Below are positions 42,201 to 49,681 of a DNA stretch of 64,000 bases, one piece after another. Under the pieces are notes generated by a model, which made no database searches, was not told the origin of the DNA, and saw only the letters and a program-made list of their open reading frames with translations. The stretch is taken from positions 1 to 64,000 of the forward strand of contig NZ_JAAKZV010000011.1 in the NCBI RefSeq assembly GCF_011044975.1. Reading direction: 5' to 3'. Source of the DNA: Streptomyces coryli. GTDB lineage: Bacteria; Actinomycetota; Actinomycetes; Streptomycetales; Streptomycetaceae. Position 1 is the first letter of the stretch. The number at the start of each line of letters is the position of its first letter. A program made the translations under genes and the position numbers.

Positions 42201-42215
42201 CGCCTTACCGCGCCC

Positions 42216-42962
42216 TCAGCCCATCGGCCAGGCGGCCTGCTCGGCCGCCTCTTCCCGGCCCATGTAGGTCGCGCAGGCGTCGGTCAGCGTCTCCAGCAGC
42301 GTGAGCGGGTCCGGCAGCGCCAGCTCGGGCCCGCGCACCCACTCCACGCTCTCGCCGCCGGGCAGCCGCGCCGGCGGCACCAGTGCGTACGACCCGCGGC
42401 AGTGCCAGCGCAGCCCGGGGTGCTCATCCATGGTCTCGGGGTGGCAGTCCAGCTCGCACGGCCACCACTCGTCCTCGTCCTCGGGAGTGCCGCGGGTGGT
42501 GGTGAAGAACAGCATCCGCCCGGTCAGCGGCGACTCCCCCGCCTGCGCCACGGGCCCGACGGCGACGCCGTCCGCCTCCAGCTGCTCGAGCGCCTGCCGT
42601 CCGGCATCCAGCGGTACGTCGAGGACGTCGTGGTTACGGCCGGTGGCCGTGATGAAGTTCGCCTCCGGCTGCGCGGCCAGCCAGCGCTCGACGCGCTGCG
42701 GCTCGGTGCTCGCCTGGGTGTGCCAGGCGAAGGAGACGGGGTGGCGGCCTGGGGTGGGACAGCCGACGCGGTCACAGGAACAGCCATACCCCTCGGGGTA
42801 CGCGGCGGGGGCCAGTGGCAGGCCGGCCTCGGCGGCGGCGAGCACCAGCTCGCTGCGGCGGGCGGCGGCGAGGCCTGCGGCCGATGCGACCGCGGCCGAG
42901 CGGGTGGACCCGCGCTGCAGCCACTGCGGGAACCTGCGGTTACGCCCCTTGCCCTGTGCCAT
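42216..42962 (-). CDS. PrimPol-like (bifunctional DNA primase/polymerase N-terminal) protein
   Basis: A 248-residue protein resembling the stand-alone primase-polymerase N-terminal domains common in Streptomyces. A cysteine cluster (GCSCDRVGCPTPGRHPVSFAW, within about residues 60-80) and a later FITATGRNHDVLDVPLD stretch, where an acidic catalytic motif would lie, are the recognisable parts. There is no helicase domain. GAGGGG before the ATG at 42962 fixes the start over an upstream one at 43061. There are no replication genes nearby, so its role is unclear. Confidence 0.7.
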   Translation of the reverse strand: MAQGKGRNRRFPQWLQRGSTRSAAVASAAGLAAARRSELVLAAAEAGLPLAPAAYPEGYGCSCDRVGCPTPGRHPVSFAWHTQASTEPQRVERWLAAQPEANFITATGRNHDVLDVPLDAGRQALEQLEADGVAVGPVAQAGESPLTGRMLFFTTTRGTPEDEDEWWPCELDCHPETMDEHPGLRWHCRGSYALVPPARLPGGESVEWVRGPELALPDPLTLLETLTDACATYMGREEAAEQAAWPMG

Positions 42963-43090
42963 GTATCCCCTCACCTCGGCCCCTGCGAGCCGCTCGTCCC
43001 CGGGGGCTCGCAGTGCCATGCTCCCACGCCGCGGCACGTCGCCTTGCCGGTTACCGGGCAATCCTGACGGGTGATGCGTGGGTCATCGGC

Positions 43091-43945
43091 ATGAAACAGG
43101 GGACGACTCGCCCTAATCTGGTCTTTATGATCACAACCTATGTGGTAGCGGGATTAACCACCCTCACCACCGCCGCCGCCCTGGCACCGGGTGCCGGAGC
43201 CGCCGGACGCGTCACGTCCGCCGCCGAGCTGCCCGGAATCGTCTACACCGCACATCGCGGCGGCGCCCTGGAGGCGCCGGAGAACAGCATGTCGGCCCTC
43301 CGCGCCAGCTACCGCAGCGGGCGGGCGCACGTGCTGGACTTCGACACCCGAATGTTGCGCGACGGCACTCTAGTTGTGATCCATGACGCCACTCTTGACC
43401 GGACCACGAACAAGTCGGGGCGGGTGAGTGATCTCACCGCCGCCCAGTGGAAGAAGGTACGGGTGGAGCCGGACCCGTCACTGAAGGCCCGCTTCCGCCC
43501 GGAGCCGGCGCCGACGGTGGCGCAGGTGCTGAAGGAGTTCGGCGGAAAAGCCGTGCTCACCATGGAGGCCAAGGACCCGGCGAGCATCCCGCGGATCGCC
43601 GCCGAACTGGAGCGGCGCGGGCTCACCGGCTCCGTCTTCGTGAACACCAACTCCCCCGCCGTGGCCCGGAAGGTGCATCAGCTGGGGCTGCTGTCGCAGC
43701 TGTGGCGCTCGAAGAAGCAGATGCGCCATGACCACCCGAAGCGGTGGCGCGGCTTCGTGGACGTCTTTGACGTCGATCACCGGGCGCGGGGCGAGGACCT
43801 GCGGAAATTCGACAAGGCAGGGGTGGGCCGGGTCTGGGCGCATACCGTCAACACGGTGGCCGCCCGGGACCGGGCCGCGCAGCACGGCTGCGACGGCTTC
43901 GAGACGGATGCGCCGGGGTTGCTGTCCCGGACGCCCATGGCCTGA
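43091..43945 (+). CDS. secreted glycerophosphodiester phosphodiesterase with a TTA codon
   Basis: A 284-residue exported GDPD-family enzyme (TIM barrel). The signal peptide (about residues 1-38) is followed by AHRGGALEAPENSMSAL and FDTRMLRDGTLVVIHDATLDRTTN, covering the catalytic histidines and metal site. It splits glycerophosphodiesters into glycerol-3-phosphate and an alcohol. Leucine in the signal peptide (VAGLTTL) is TTA (43154-43156), so translation probably needs the bldA tRNA. The start at 43091 gives a positively charged n-region; an ATG at 43127 is possible. Neither has a strong ribosome site. Confidence 0.87.
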   Translation: MKQGTTRPNLVFMITTYVVAGLTTLTTAAALAPGAGAAGRVTSAAELPGIVYTAHRGGALEAPENSMSALRASYRSGRAHVLDFDTRMLRDGTLVVIHDATLDRTTNKSGRVSDLTAAQWKKVRVEPDPSLKARFRPEPAPTVAQVLKEFGGKAVLTMEAKDPASIPRIAAELERRGLTGSVFVNTNSPAVARKVHQLGLLSQLWRSKKQMRHDHPKRWRGFVDVFDVDHRARGEDLRKFDKAGVGRVWAHTVNTVAARDRAAQHGCDGFETDAPGLLSRTPMA

Positions 43946-43956
43946 GGCGCCGCGCC

Positions 43957-44559
43957 TTACGCGGCGATCCCGCGCAGCGCCAGCTCGACGACGCGGTCCG
44001 CGTACGCGTGGTCCATCGGCAGGGTGCGCAGCAGCCACCGGTGGGCCAGCGGGCCGACGAGGAGGTCTGTGGCCACCCGGACGTCGACGTCGTCGGCGAT
44101 GTGCCCGGCCGCGCGGGCGGCGGTGAAGCGCTCGACGTAGAGGTCGAGCTGCGGGCCCAGCACCCGCCGGTTGAACTCCTCGGCCAGGGCCGGGTCCGTG
44201 ACCGCCGCCGCGGCCAGCGCCCTGGCCGGGCGGTCGTAGACGTCGCGGTTGAGCTCGTCGACCGTGGCGCGCAGCACCTCCTTGAGGTCGGCCTCCAGGT
44301 CACCCGTGTCGGGCAGTTCGTGCTGCCCCTGCGCGGCGTCCTCGCTGACGGCCGTGAAGGCGTCCAGCAGCACGGCGGCCTTCGAGGGCCACCAGCGGTA
44401 GATCGTCTGCTTGCCGACTCCGGCTCGGGCGGCGATGCCCTCGATGGTCAGCTTCTCGTAGCCGGTCTCGCCGACCTGATCGAGGGCGGCGTCGAGGATG
44501 GCGCGCCGGGACCGCTCACTGCGGCGGGAGGCGTCGGGCTTACGGGCGGTAGCGGGCAT
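43957..44559 (-). CDS. TetR-family transcriptional regulator
   Basis: A 200-residue TetR regulator. The N-terminal helix-turn-helix (LTIEGIAARAGVGKQTIYRWWPSK, about residues 33-56) is followed by a ligand domain with the PF16859-like C-terminal layout (VATDLLVGPLAHRWLL). It is divergent from the DUF6243 gene, and two related palindromes lie between them. It probably represses itself and that gene. The ligand is unknown. Confidence 0.9.
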   Translation of the reverse strand: MPATARKPDASRRSERSRRAILDAALDQVGETGYEKLTIEGIAARAGVGKQTIYRWWPSKAAVLLDAFTAVSEDAAQGQHELPDTGDLEADLKEVLRATVDELNRDVYDRPARALAAAAVTDPALAEEFNRRVLGPQLDLYVERFTAARAAGHIADDVDVRVATDLLVGPLAHRWLLRTLPMDHAYADRVVELALRGIAA

Positions 44560-44580
44560 GCCCCCGAGAATACCCGTTGA

Positions 44581-44597
44581 CAAGACGGTCCGTCTCG
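44581..44597. promoter_or_regulatory. candidate TetR operator 1
   Basis: CAAGACGGTCCGTCTCG is a near-perfect palindrome (7-bp arms, 3-bp spacer, one mismatch) sharing AGACG...CGTCT with the second site at 44617-44635. It overlaps the end of a possible -35 hexamer TTGACA (44577-44582). Confidence 0.6.
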
Positions 44598-44616
44598 TCG
44601 CACACTCGGGAACCTG

Positions 44617-44635
44617 GCGAGACGAACCGTCTCGC
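44617..44635. promoter_or_regulatory. candidate TetR operator 2, perfect palindrome
   Basis: GCGAGACGAACCGTCTCGC has 8-bp arms around a 3-bp spacer, a typical TetR operator. It lies 25 bp before the DUF6243 start and 58 bp from the TetR start. Confidence 0.75.
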
Positions 44636-44660
44636 TTCACTCGACCGAAGGGAACCCACC

Positions 44661-44828
44661 ATGTCCAAGGGACGCGCCGGAAACATGCTCGGAGTCGGCG
44701 GCACCCGCTCCAAGCTCTCCCGCAAGGACCTGCGCGGCGGCGGCAACGGCCGTATTGGCGCAGGCACCGACCCGATGGCGCAGAAACGCGAGCTGCTCCG
44801 CAAGTTGCAGGAGGGCCGTACGGGTTGA
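44661..44828 (+). CDS. DUF6243-family small protein
   Basis: A 55-residue basic protein (MSKGRAGNMLGVGGTRSKLSR start) matching the layout of DUF6243 peptides of Streptomyces: a glycine-rich N-terminus and a basic QKRELLRKLQE C-terminus. AAGGGAA lies 6 nt upstream. It is the only gene directly downstream of the paired TetR operators, so it is the most likely regulated target. Function is unknown. Confidence 0.8.
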   Translation: MSKGRAGNMLGVGGTRSKLSRKDLRGGGNGRIGAGTDPMAQKRELLRKLQEGRTG

Positions 44829-44852
44829 TGCCGCGGTGTCGACCCGTGCGCC

Positions 44853-44938
44853 AGGGCTCCTCGCGCCGCACCATGGGGCATACGCGCGTACGCGATCCGT
44901 ACGCCTGGTCCCAAGGTGACCCCAGCGTGAGGAGCCCT
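44853..44938 (+). promoter_or_regulatory. inverted repeat that could mask the ddaH ribosome-binding site
   Basis: AGGGCTCCTC (44853-44862) is exactly complementary to GAGGAGCCCT (44929-44938). The second arm contains the Shine-Dalgarno sequence GAGGAG of the ddaH gene, whose TTG start is at 44941. If both are on one transcript they could pair and reduce translation. Confidence 0.4.
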
Positions 44939-44940
44939 CA

Positions 44941-45795
44941 TTGCGCACTGCCTCGCCGCGCCGCTACCTGATGTGCCCACCGGCGCACTTCTCGATCAGC
45001 TACTCCATCAACCCCTGGATGGACCCGGCCAAGCCCGTGGACCCGCAGCTCGCCCACGCCCAGTGGGACGACCTGCGCCGTACCTACCTCTCCCTCGGCC
45101 ATGAGGTCGAGCTCCTCGACCCGGAGCCGGACCTGCCCGACATGGTCTTCGCGGCGAACGGCGCCACCGTCATCGACGGGCGCGTCTTCAGCGCCCGCTT
45201 CGCCTACCCGCAGCGCGCCGGCGAGGCCCCGGCCCAGCGCCGCTGGTTCCGCGCCCACGGCTATACGGACATCGGCCTGCCGCAGCACGTCAACGAGGGC
45301 GAGGGCGACTTCACGGTCGCGGGCCCGTATCTCCTGGCAGGCCGCGGCTTCCGCTCCAGCCCCGATTCACACGCCGAGGCGCAGGAGTTCTTCGGCCGCC
45401 CGGCGATCGGCCTGGACCTGATCGACCCGCGCTACTACCACCTCGACACGGCCCTGTGCGTCCTGGACGACGGCCCGTCCCCCGACGTCATGTACTACCC
45501 GGACGCCTTCTCCCCCGGCAGCCGCTCCGTCCTCGCCGCCCTCTTCCCCGACGCCCTCATCGCCTCCCGCGAGGACGCGGAGGCCTTCGGCCTCAACGCG
45601 GTCAGCGACGGCAAGCACGTGCTCCTCCCCCAGGCGGCAGTCGGGCTGTTCACCCCACTCCGCGCCCGCGGTTACGAGCCCATCGCCCTGGACCTCACCG
45701 AGCTGCTGAAGGGCGGCGGCAGCGTCAAGTGCTGCACCCAGGAGCTCAGAGGTCGTCCTCCGGAGCCTCCGGCTCCCCCGGGGGATTCCAGCTAG
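44941..45795 (+). CDS. ddaH: dimethylarginine dimethylaminohydrolase (amidinotransferase family)
   Basis: A 284-residue guanidino-group-modifying enzyme. Substrate-side motifs MVFAANGA and FRSSPDSHAE precede the catalytic histidine in RYYHLDTAL (about residue 166) and the catalytic cysteine in GSVKCCTQEL (about residues 264-265). DDAH converts methylated arginines to citrulline; an arginine deiminase-like activity on related substrates is possible. It starts at TTG with TGAGGAG 6 nt upstream. Its last 50 bp overlap the convergent Rsm22 gene. Confidence 0.85.
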   Translation: MRTASPRRYLMCPPAHFSISYSINPWMDPAKPVDPQLAHAQWDDLRRTYLSLGHEVELLDPEPDLPDMVFAANGATVIDGRVFSARFAYPQRAGEAPAQRRWFRAHGYTDIGLPQHVNEGEGDFTVAGPYLLAGRGFRSSPDSHAEAQEFFGRPAIGLDLIDPRYYHLDTALCVLDDGPSPDVMYYPDAFSPGSRSVLAALFPDALIASREDAEAFGLNAVSDGKHVLLPQAAVGLFTPLRARGYEPIALDLTELLKGGGSVKCCTQELRGRPPEPPAPPGDSS

Positions 45796-46780
45796 CGCCC
45801 CAGCCGGCGTCGCGCGCCTGCCGGTACAACGGCCCGAGCCGCTTGCTGACGTTCCGCCGCTCCAGGGTCTCCTCGCCGGTGCACAGGTCGAGCATGACGA
45901 GCCCCTTCCGTACGAGCGGATGGCGCACGACGCGATTCGCGGCGGGCACGCTGTCCGGGACAGCTACCGGACGCACGGCGGCGACGTAGGAGAACTTCTC
46001 GTCCTCGTAGCCGAGCTCTCCTCCCTTCACCTGCCGGTGGAGGGAGGAGCGCTGCACCCGCGCCGCGAAGTGGCACCAGTCGGCGCCGGTCTCGATGGGG
46101 CAGTGGCCGCTGTGCGGACAGGGCGCGGCGACGCTGAACCCGGCCTCGATCAGCAGGTCGCGCGCCTCCATGACCCGGAGATACCCCTCGGGCGTGCCCG
46201 GCTCGACCACCACCACCGCCGCCTGGGCGCTCTCGGCGGCGGCGCTCAGCACGGCCCGCCGGGCGGGATCGGTGAGCTCGCCGAGCACGTACGAGACGGT
46301 CACCAGGTCGGCGGCGCGGAGCTGCAGGTCCTCGCCGATGACCTGCTGGCACCAGTCGGCGGAGGCGAGCGCGGGCGCCTCGGCGCCGCCGCCGTTCGCC
46401 AGCTCCTTGCCGATCGCGAGGGCGGGCTCGGCCCAGTCCAGCACGGTGGTGCTGCGCTCGCCGCCCGGCCAGGCGTCCTCGACCGCCCACACCGCGGCGC
46501 CGGTGCCGCCGCCGATGTCGGCGTGGCTGGCCGGGGCCCACGCGGGCGCGGCCTCGCGCAGCCCGCCGAGCGCGGCCCGTACGGCCTGGAAGGTGGCGGG
46601 CATCCGGTACGCCGCGTACGCCGCGACATCGGTGCGGTCGCGCAGCACGGGCGCGCTGGTCGGGGTCTCGCCGCGATAGGCCTCGATCAGCCGCTCCACG
46701 GCCCGGGCGGCCTGCCGCGCCGGCACCCCGTCGAGCACATCGCCGAGCCTGCCGCGCAGGGCGTCTTCGGTGCGGGTCAC
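45746..46780 (-). CDS. Rsm22-family small ribosomal subunit protein/methyltransferase-like
   Basis: A 344-residue Rsm22-family protein. The SAM-binding Rossmann motif is ADIGGGTGAAVWA (about residues 87-99). Near the C-terminus a cysteine cluster (CPHSGHCP and DWCHF) probably binds a metal or Fe-S cluster. The family assists small-subunit assembly. It overlaps ddaH tail-to-tail by 50 bp and is divergent from the GMC oxidoreductase. Confidence 0.88.
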   Translation of the reverse strand: MTRTEDALRGRLGDVLDGVPARQAARAVERLIEAYRGETPTSAPVLRDRTDVAAYAAYRMPATFQAVRAALGGLREAAPAWAPASHADIGGGTGAAVWAVEDAWPGGERSTTVLDWAEPALAIGKELANGGGAEAPALASADWCQQVIGEDLQLRAADLVTVSYVLGELTDPARRAVLSAAAESAQAAVVVVEPGTPEGYLRVMEARDLLIEAGFSVAAPCPHSGHCPIETGADWCHFAARVQRSSLHRQVKGGELGYEDEKFSYVAAVRPVAVPDSVPAANRVVRHPLVRKGLVMLDLCTGEETLERRNVSKRLGPLYRQARDAGWGASWNPPGEPEAPEDDL

Positions 46781-46878
46781 GGCCCGAGCCTAACGGGACG
46801 CAGAGGCCCCGCCGCGCACCACCCGCACCCCCTCCCGGGGGGCATCTCGTGCGCGGCCCCGGGTACCGCGTCACCCTT

Positions 46879-46883
46879 GGAGG
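46879..46883 (+). promoter_or_regulatory. ribosome-binding site deciding the GMC oxidoreductase start
   Basis: GGAGG is 8 nt before the ATG at 46892 but only 2 nt before the in-frame ATG at 46886, so 46892 is the better start. Confidence 0.7.
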
Positions 46884-46891
46884 TGATGCGG

Positions 46892-48364
46892 ATGACATTC
46901 GACACCGTCATCGTCGGCGCGGGGTCCGCCGGCGGAGTGCTCGCCGCGCGCCTGTCGGAAGACCCCGGGCATTCCGTGCTGCTGCTGGAGGCGGGGCCCG
47001 ATCTCGGCGTGGACCCGGCGGCGCTGCCACACGATGTCGCCGATGCCGGGGACGTCGGCGCGACCGACTACGACTGGGGCTTCGAGGCCGCGTTCGGCCC
47101 GCTGGGGCGCCGCTCCGCGGTGCATGCAGGGCGGCTCGTCGGCGGCAGCTCGGCGACCAACAACGTCATGGCCCTGCGTGGCCGTCCGGCCGACTACGAC
47201 GGCTGGCACGGCTGGTCCGCCGACCAGGCGCTCGCCGCCTTCGAGCGGGTGGAGCGGGACCTCGACTTCGGTGCCCGCCGCGGCCACGGCGACACCGGCC
47301 CGGTCCCGATCCGCCGTTACGCCCCGGAGGAACTCCCGCCGCATCAGCGGGACTTCATGACCGCCTGCGAAGCGGCCGGCTACCGGCCCGTCGCCGACCT
47401 CAACCTCGCCGGGGCGACCGGCGTGGGCCCGCTGCCGCTCAACGCCGTCGACGGCGTACGCCAGTCCACCGCGCTGACCTACCTCGCCGCCGCCCGCGAC
47501 CGGCCCAACCTCACCATCAGGCCGGGCCGGGCCGCGGACCGGGTGCTGATCCGTAACGGCCGCGCCACCGGCGTCCGGCTGGCGGACGCCGAGGAGATCA
47601 CCGCCGACCGGGTCGTGCTCGCGGCGGGCGCCTACGGCAGCCCCGCCGTCCTGCTCCGCTCCGGCCTCGGCCCGGCCGCGGAGCTCCGCGAGCTCGGCAT
47701 CGGCGTACGGCAGGACCTGCCGGGCGTGGGCGCGAACCTGCACGACCACCCGCTGCTGCGGCTGCTCTACGCGGCCCGCGGCGAACCCCGCGCGCTGCCC
47801 TGCCAGACCGTCCTGCAGACCCAGTCGGAGCCCGACGAACCCGCGCCCGACCTGCAGATCTTCCCCAGCGCCCTGGCGCCCGGCGAGACCGGCAGCCGGC
47901 TGCAGCTGCTGGTCGCCCTGCTGCGCCCGCACTCCCGCGGCCGGGTCCGGCTGGCCTCGGCCGACCCGGCGGCACCGCCGCTCATCGACCTCGGCCTGCT
48001 CGACCACCCCGACGATCTGCCCCGGCTGCGCGCCGGCGCCCGCGAGGCCCGGCGGCTGGCCGCCACCGCCCCGTTCAGCACCCACCTGGACGGTGAGCTG
48101 TGGCCCGGCGCCGGCGTCACCGCGGACGACGCCCTGGACGAGGCGATCCGGGGCAGCGTGAACGTCTACCAGCACCCGGTGGGCACCTGCCGGATGGGCC
48201 CGGCGACCGACCCCGGCGCGGTCGTCGACCCGGCCGGGCGGGTGCACGGCATCGACGGGCTGCACGTGATCGACGCGTCGATCATGCCGGCCATCCCGGC
48301 CGCCAATACGAATCTGCCGACCCTGATGCTCGCCGAGCACTGCGCGAAGTCGCTGGCGGCGTAG
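46892..48364 (+). CDS. GMC-family FAD oxidoreductase (choline dehydrogenase-like)
   Basis: A 490-residue flavoprotein. The N-terminal FAD-binding motif is TVIVGAGSAGGVLAARLSED (residues 5-24). GMC signatures GRLVGGSSATNNVMALRG and GAYGSPAVLLRSGLGP follow, and the active-site pair is near YQHPVGTCRMGP (His) and AANTNLPTLMLAE (Asn). It oxidises an alcohol, with substrate not readable from sequence. It is a single gene, convergent with the exporter. Confidence 0.9.
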   Translation: MTFDTVIVGAGSAGGVLAARLSEDPGHSVLLLEAGPDLGVDPAALPHDVADAGDVGATDYDWGFEAAFGPLGRRSAVHAGRLVGGSSATNNVMALRGRPADYDGWHGWSADQALAAFERVERDLDFGARRGHGDTGPVPIRRYAPEELPPHQRDFMTACEAAGYRPVADLNLAGATGVGPLPLNAVDGVRQSTALTYLAAARDRPNLTIRPGRAADRVLIRNGRATGVRLADAEEITADRVVLAAGAYGSPAVLLRSGLGPAAELRELGIGVRQDLPGVGANLHDHPLLRLLYAARGEPRALPCQTVLQTQSEPDEPAPDLQIFPSALAPGETGSRLQLLVALLRPHSRGRVRLASADPAAPPLIDLGLLDHPDDLPRLRAGAREARRLAATAPFSTHLDGELWPGAGVTADDALDEAIRGSVNVYQHPVGTCRMGPATDPGAVVDPAGRVHGIDGLHVIDASIMPAIPAANTNLPTLMLAEHCAKSLAA

Positions 48365-48373
48365 GCGTAGCGG

Positions 48374-49642
48374 CTACCGCTTCTTCTTCCGCGTCATCCC
48401 CACGAAGGCCACCACCGCGAGCACCGCGCAGGTCACCTGCACGATCGCCATCGGTACCGCCGTGCGCTCGCCCGCGACCCCGACCAGGGGCGAGGCGATG
48501 GCGCCGATCAGGAAGAAGGACGTGCCCAGCAGCGCGGAGGCGGAGCCGGCCGCGTGCGGGGTGCGCATCAGGGCCAGGGTGTTGGCGTTCGGCAGCACCA
48601 GCGCCATCGCCGACATCAGGACGAAGAGCCCGGCGGCGATCGGGACCAGGCCGACCCGGCCGAAGACGCCCGTCGCCATCAGCAGCAGCGCCACCGCCGC
48701 CGCGACCACCACCGCGAGACCCGCGCCGAGCGCGGCGTCGAGGCTGACGCGGCCGACCAGGACGCGGCCGTTGAGCTGGCCCACCGCCACCATGCCGATG
48801 GCGTTCAGGCCGAAGAGGAGGCTGTACGTCTGCGCGGACGCCCCGTACAGCTCCTGGATCACGAACGACGACGCCGATACGTACGCGAAGAGGGCCGCGA
48901 AGGCGAGGCTGCCGGCGATCACGTAACCGCTGAAGACGCGGTCGGCGAGGAGGTCGCGGAGGGTCTTCAGGGTCGCGGTGAAGCCGCCGGTGTGGCGGCG
49001 CGCGGGGTCCAGGGTCTCGGGGAGCCAGCGGGCGACGACGGCGGTGAGCAGCACGCCGACCACCACCAGCACCCAGAAGATGCCGCGCCAGTCGGTGAAC
49101 TGCAGCACCTGCCCGCCGACCACCGGCGCGACGATCGGGGCGGCGCCGGAGACCAGCATCAGCGTGGAGAAGAAGCGGGCCATCGCCAGCCCGTCGTACA
49201 TGTCGCGGACCACGGCCCGCGCGATGACCACCCCGGCCGCGCCGGCCAGGCCCTGGACCAGCCGGAAGCCGGTCAGCGCGCCGGACGTCGGCGCCAGGGC
49301 GCAGGCGGCCGTGGCGAAGATGTAGAGCACCATGCCCGCCAGCAGCGGGCGGCGGCGGCCCCAGCGGTCGCTCATCGGCCCGACGATCAGCTGGCCGAGC
49401 GCCAGGCCCGCGAGACAGGTGGTGAGGGTGAGCTGGATGCCCGCCGCCGAACTCCCCAGGTCCGCCGCCGCGTCGGGCAGCGCGGGAAGGTACATGTCCA
49501 TCGACAGCGGCGGCATCGCCGTCAGACCGCCCAGCAGCAGGACGGTCAGAAGCCCGGCGCGGCGGCGGGGGCCGGGCGCCGGGCTGGCTGAGTGAGTCGT
49601 TTCAATCTCGGTCTGTGTGCGGCTATGACCGCTCTCCGACAT
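48374..49642 (-). CDS. Bcr/CflA-family MFS efflux transporter
   Basis: A 422-residue major-facilitator protein with 12 predicted membrane segments. The early motif MPPLSMDMYLPALPDAAADLG is typical of the Bcr/CflA drug-resistance group, and GPMSDRWGRRRPLL is the MFS motif A. It likely exports drugs or small metabolites. It lies alone between the GMC oxidoreductase and phoD. Confidence 0.92.
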   Translation of the reverse strand: MSESGHSRTQTEIETTHSASPAPGPRRRAGLLTVLLLGGLTAMPPLSMDMYLPALPDAAADLGSSAAGIQLTLTTCLAGLALGQLIVGPMSDRWGRRRPLLAGMVLYIFATAACALAPTSGALTGFRLVQGLAGAAGVVIARAVVRDMYDGLAMARFFSTLMLVSGAAPIVAPVVGGQVLQFTDWRGIFWVLVVVGVLLTAVVARWLPETLDPARRHTGGFTATLKTLRDLLADRVFSGYVIAGSLAFAALFAYVSASSFVIQELYGASAQTYSLLFGLNAIGMVAVGQLNGRVLVGRVSLDAALGAGLAVVVAAAVALLLMATGVFGRVGLVPIAAGLFVLMSAMALVLPNANTLALMRTPHAAGSASALLGTSFFLIGAIASPLVGVAGERTAVPMAIVQVTCAVLAVVAFVGMTRKKKR

Positions 49643-49681
49643 GGGGGCCTCTCATGCGTCGTACGGGACCCCCCTACGATG

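Noticed and set aside
46811-46857. Inverted repeat GCCGCGCAC/GTGCGCGGC upstream of the GMC gene
   Set aside because: A 9-bp stem with a 29-nt GC-rich loop is expected by chance in this composition and has no terminator or operator context.
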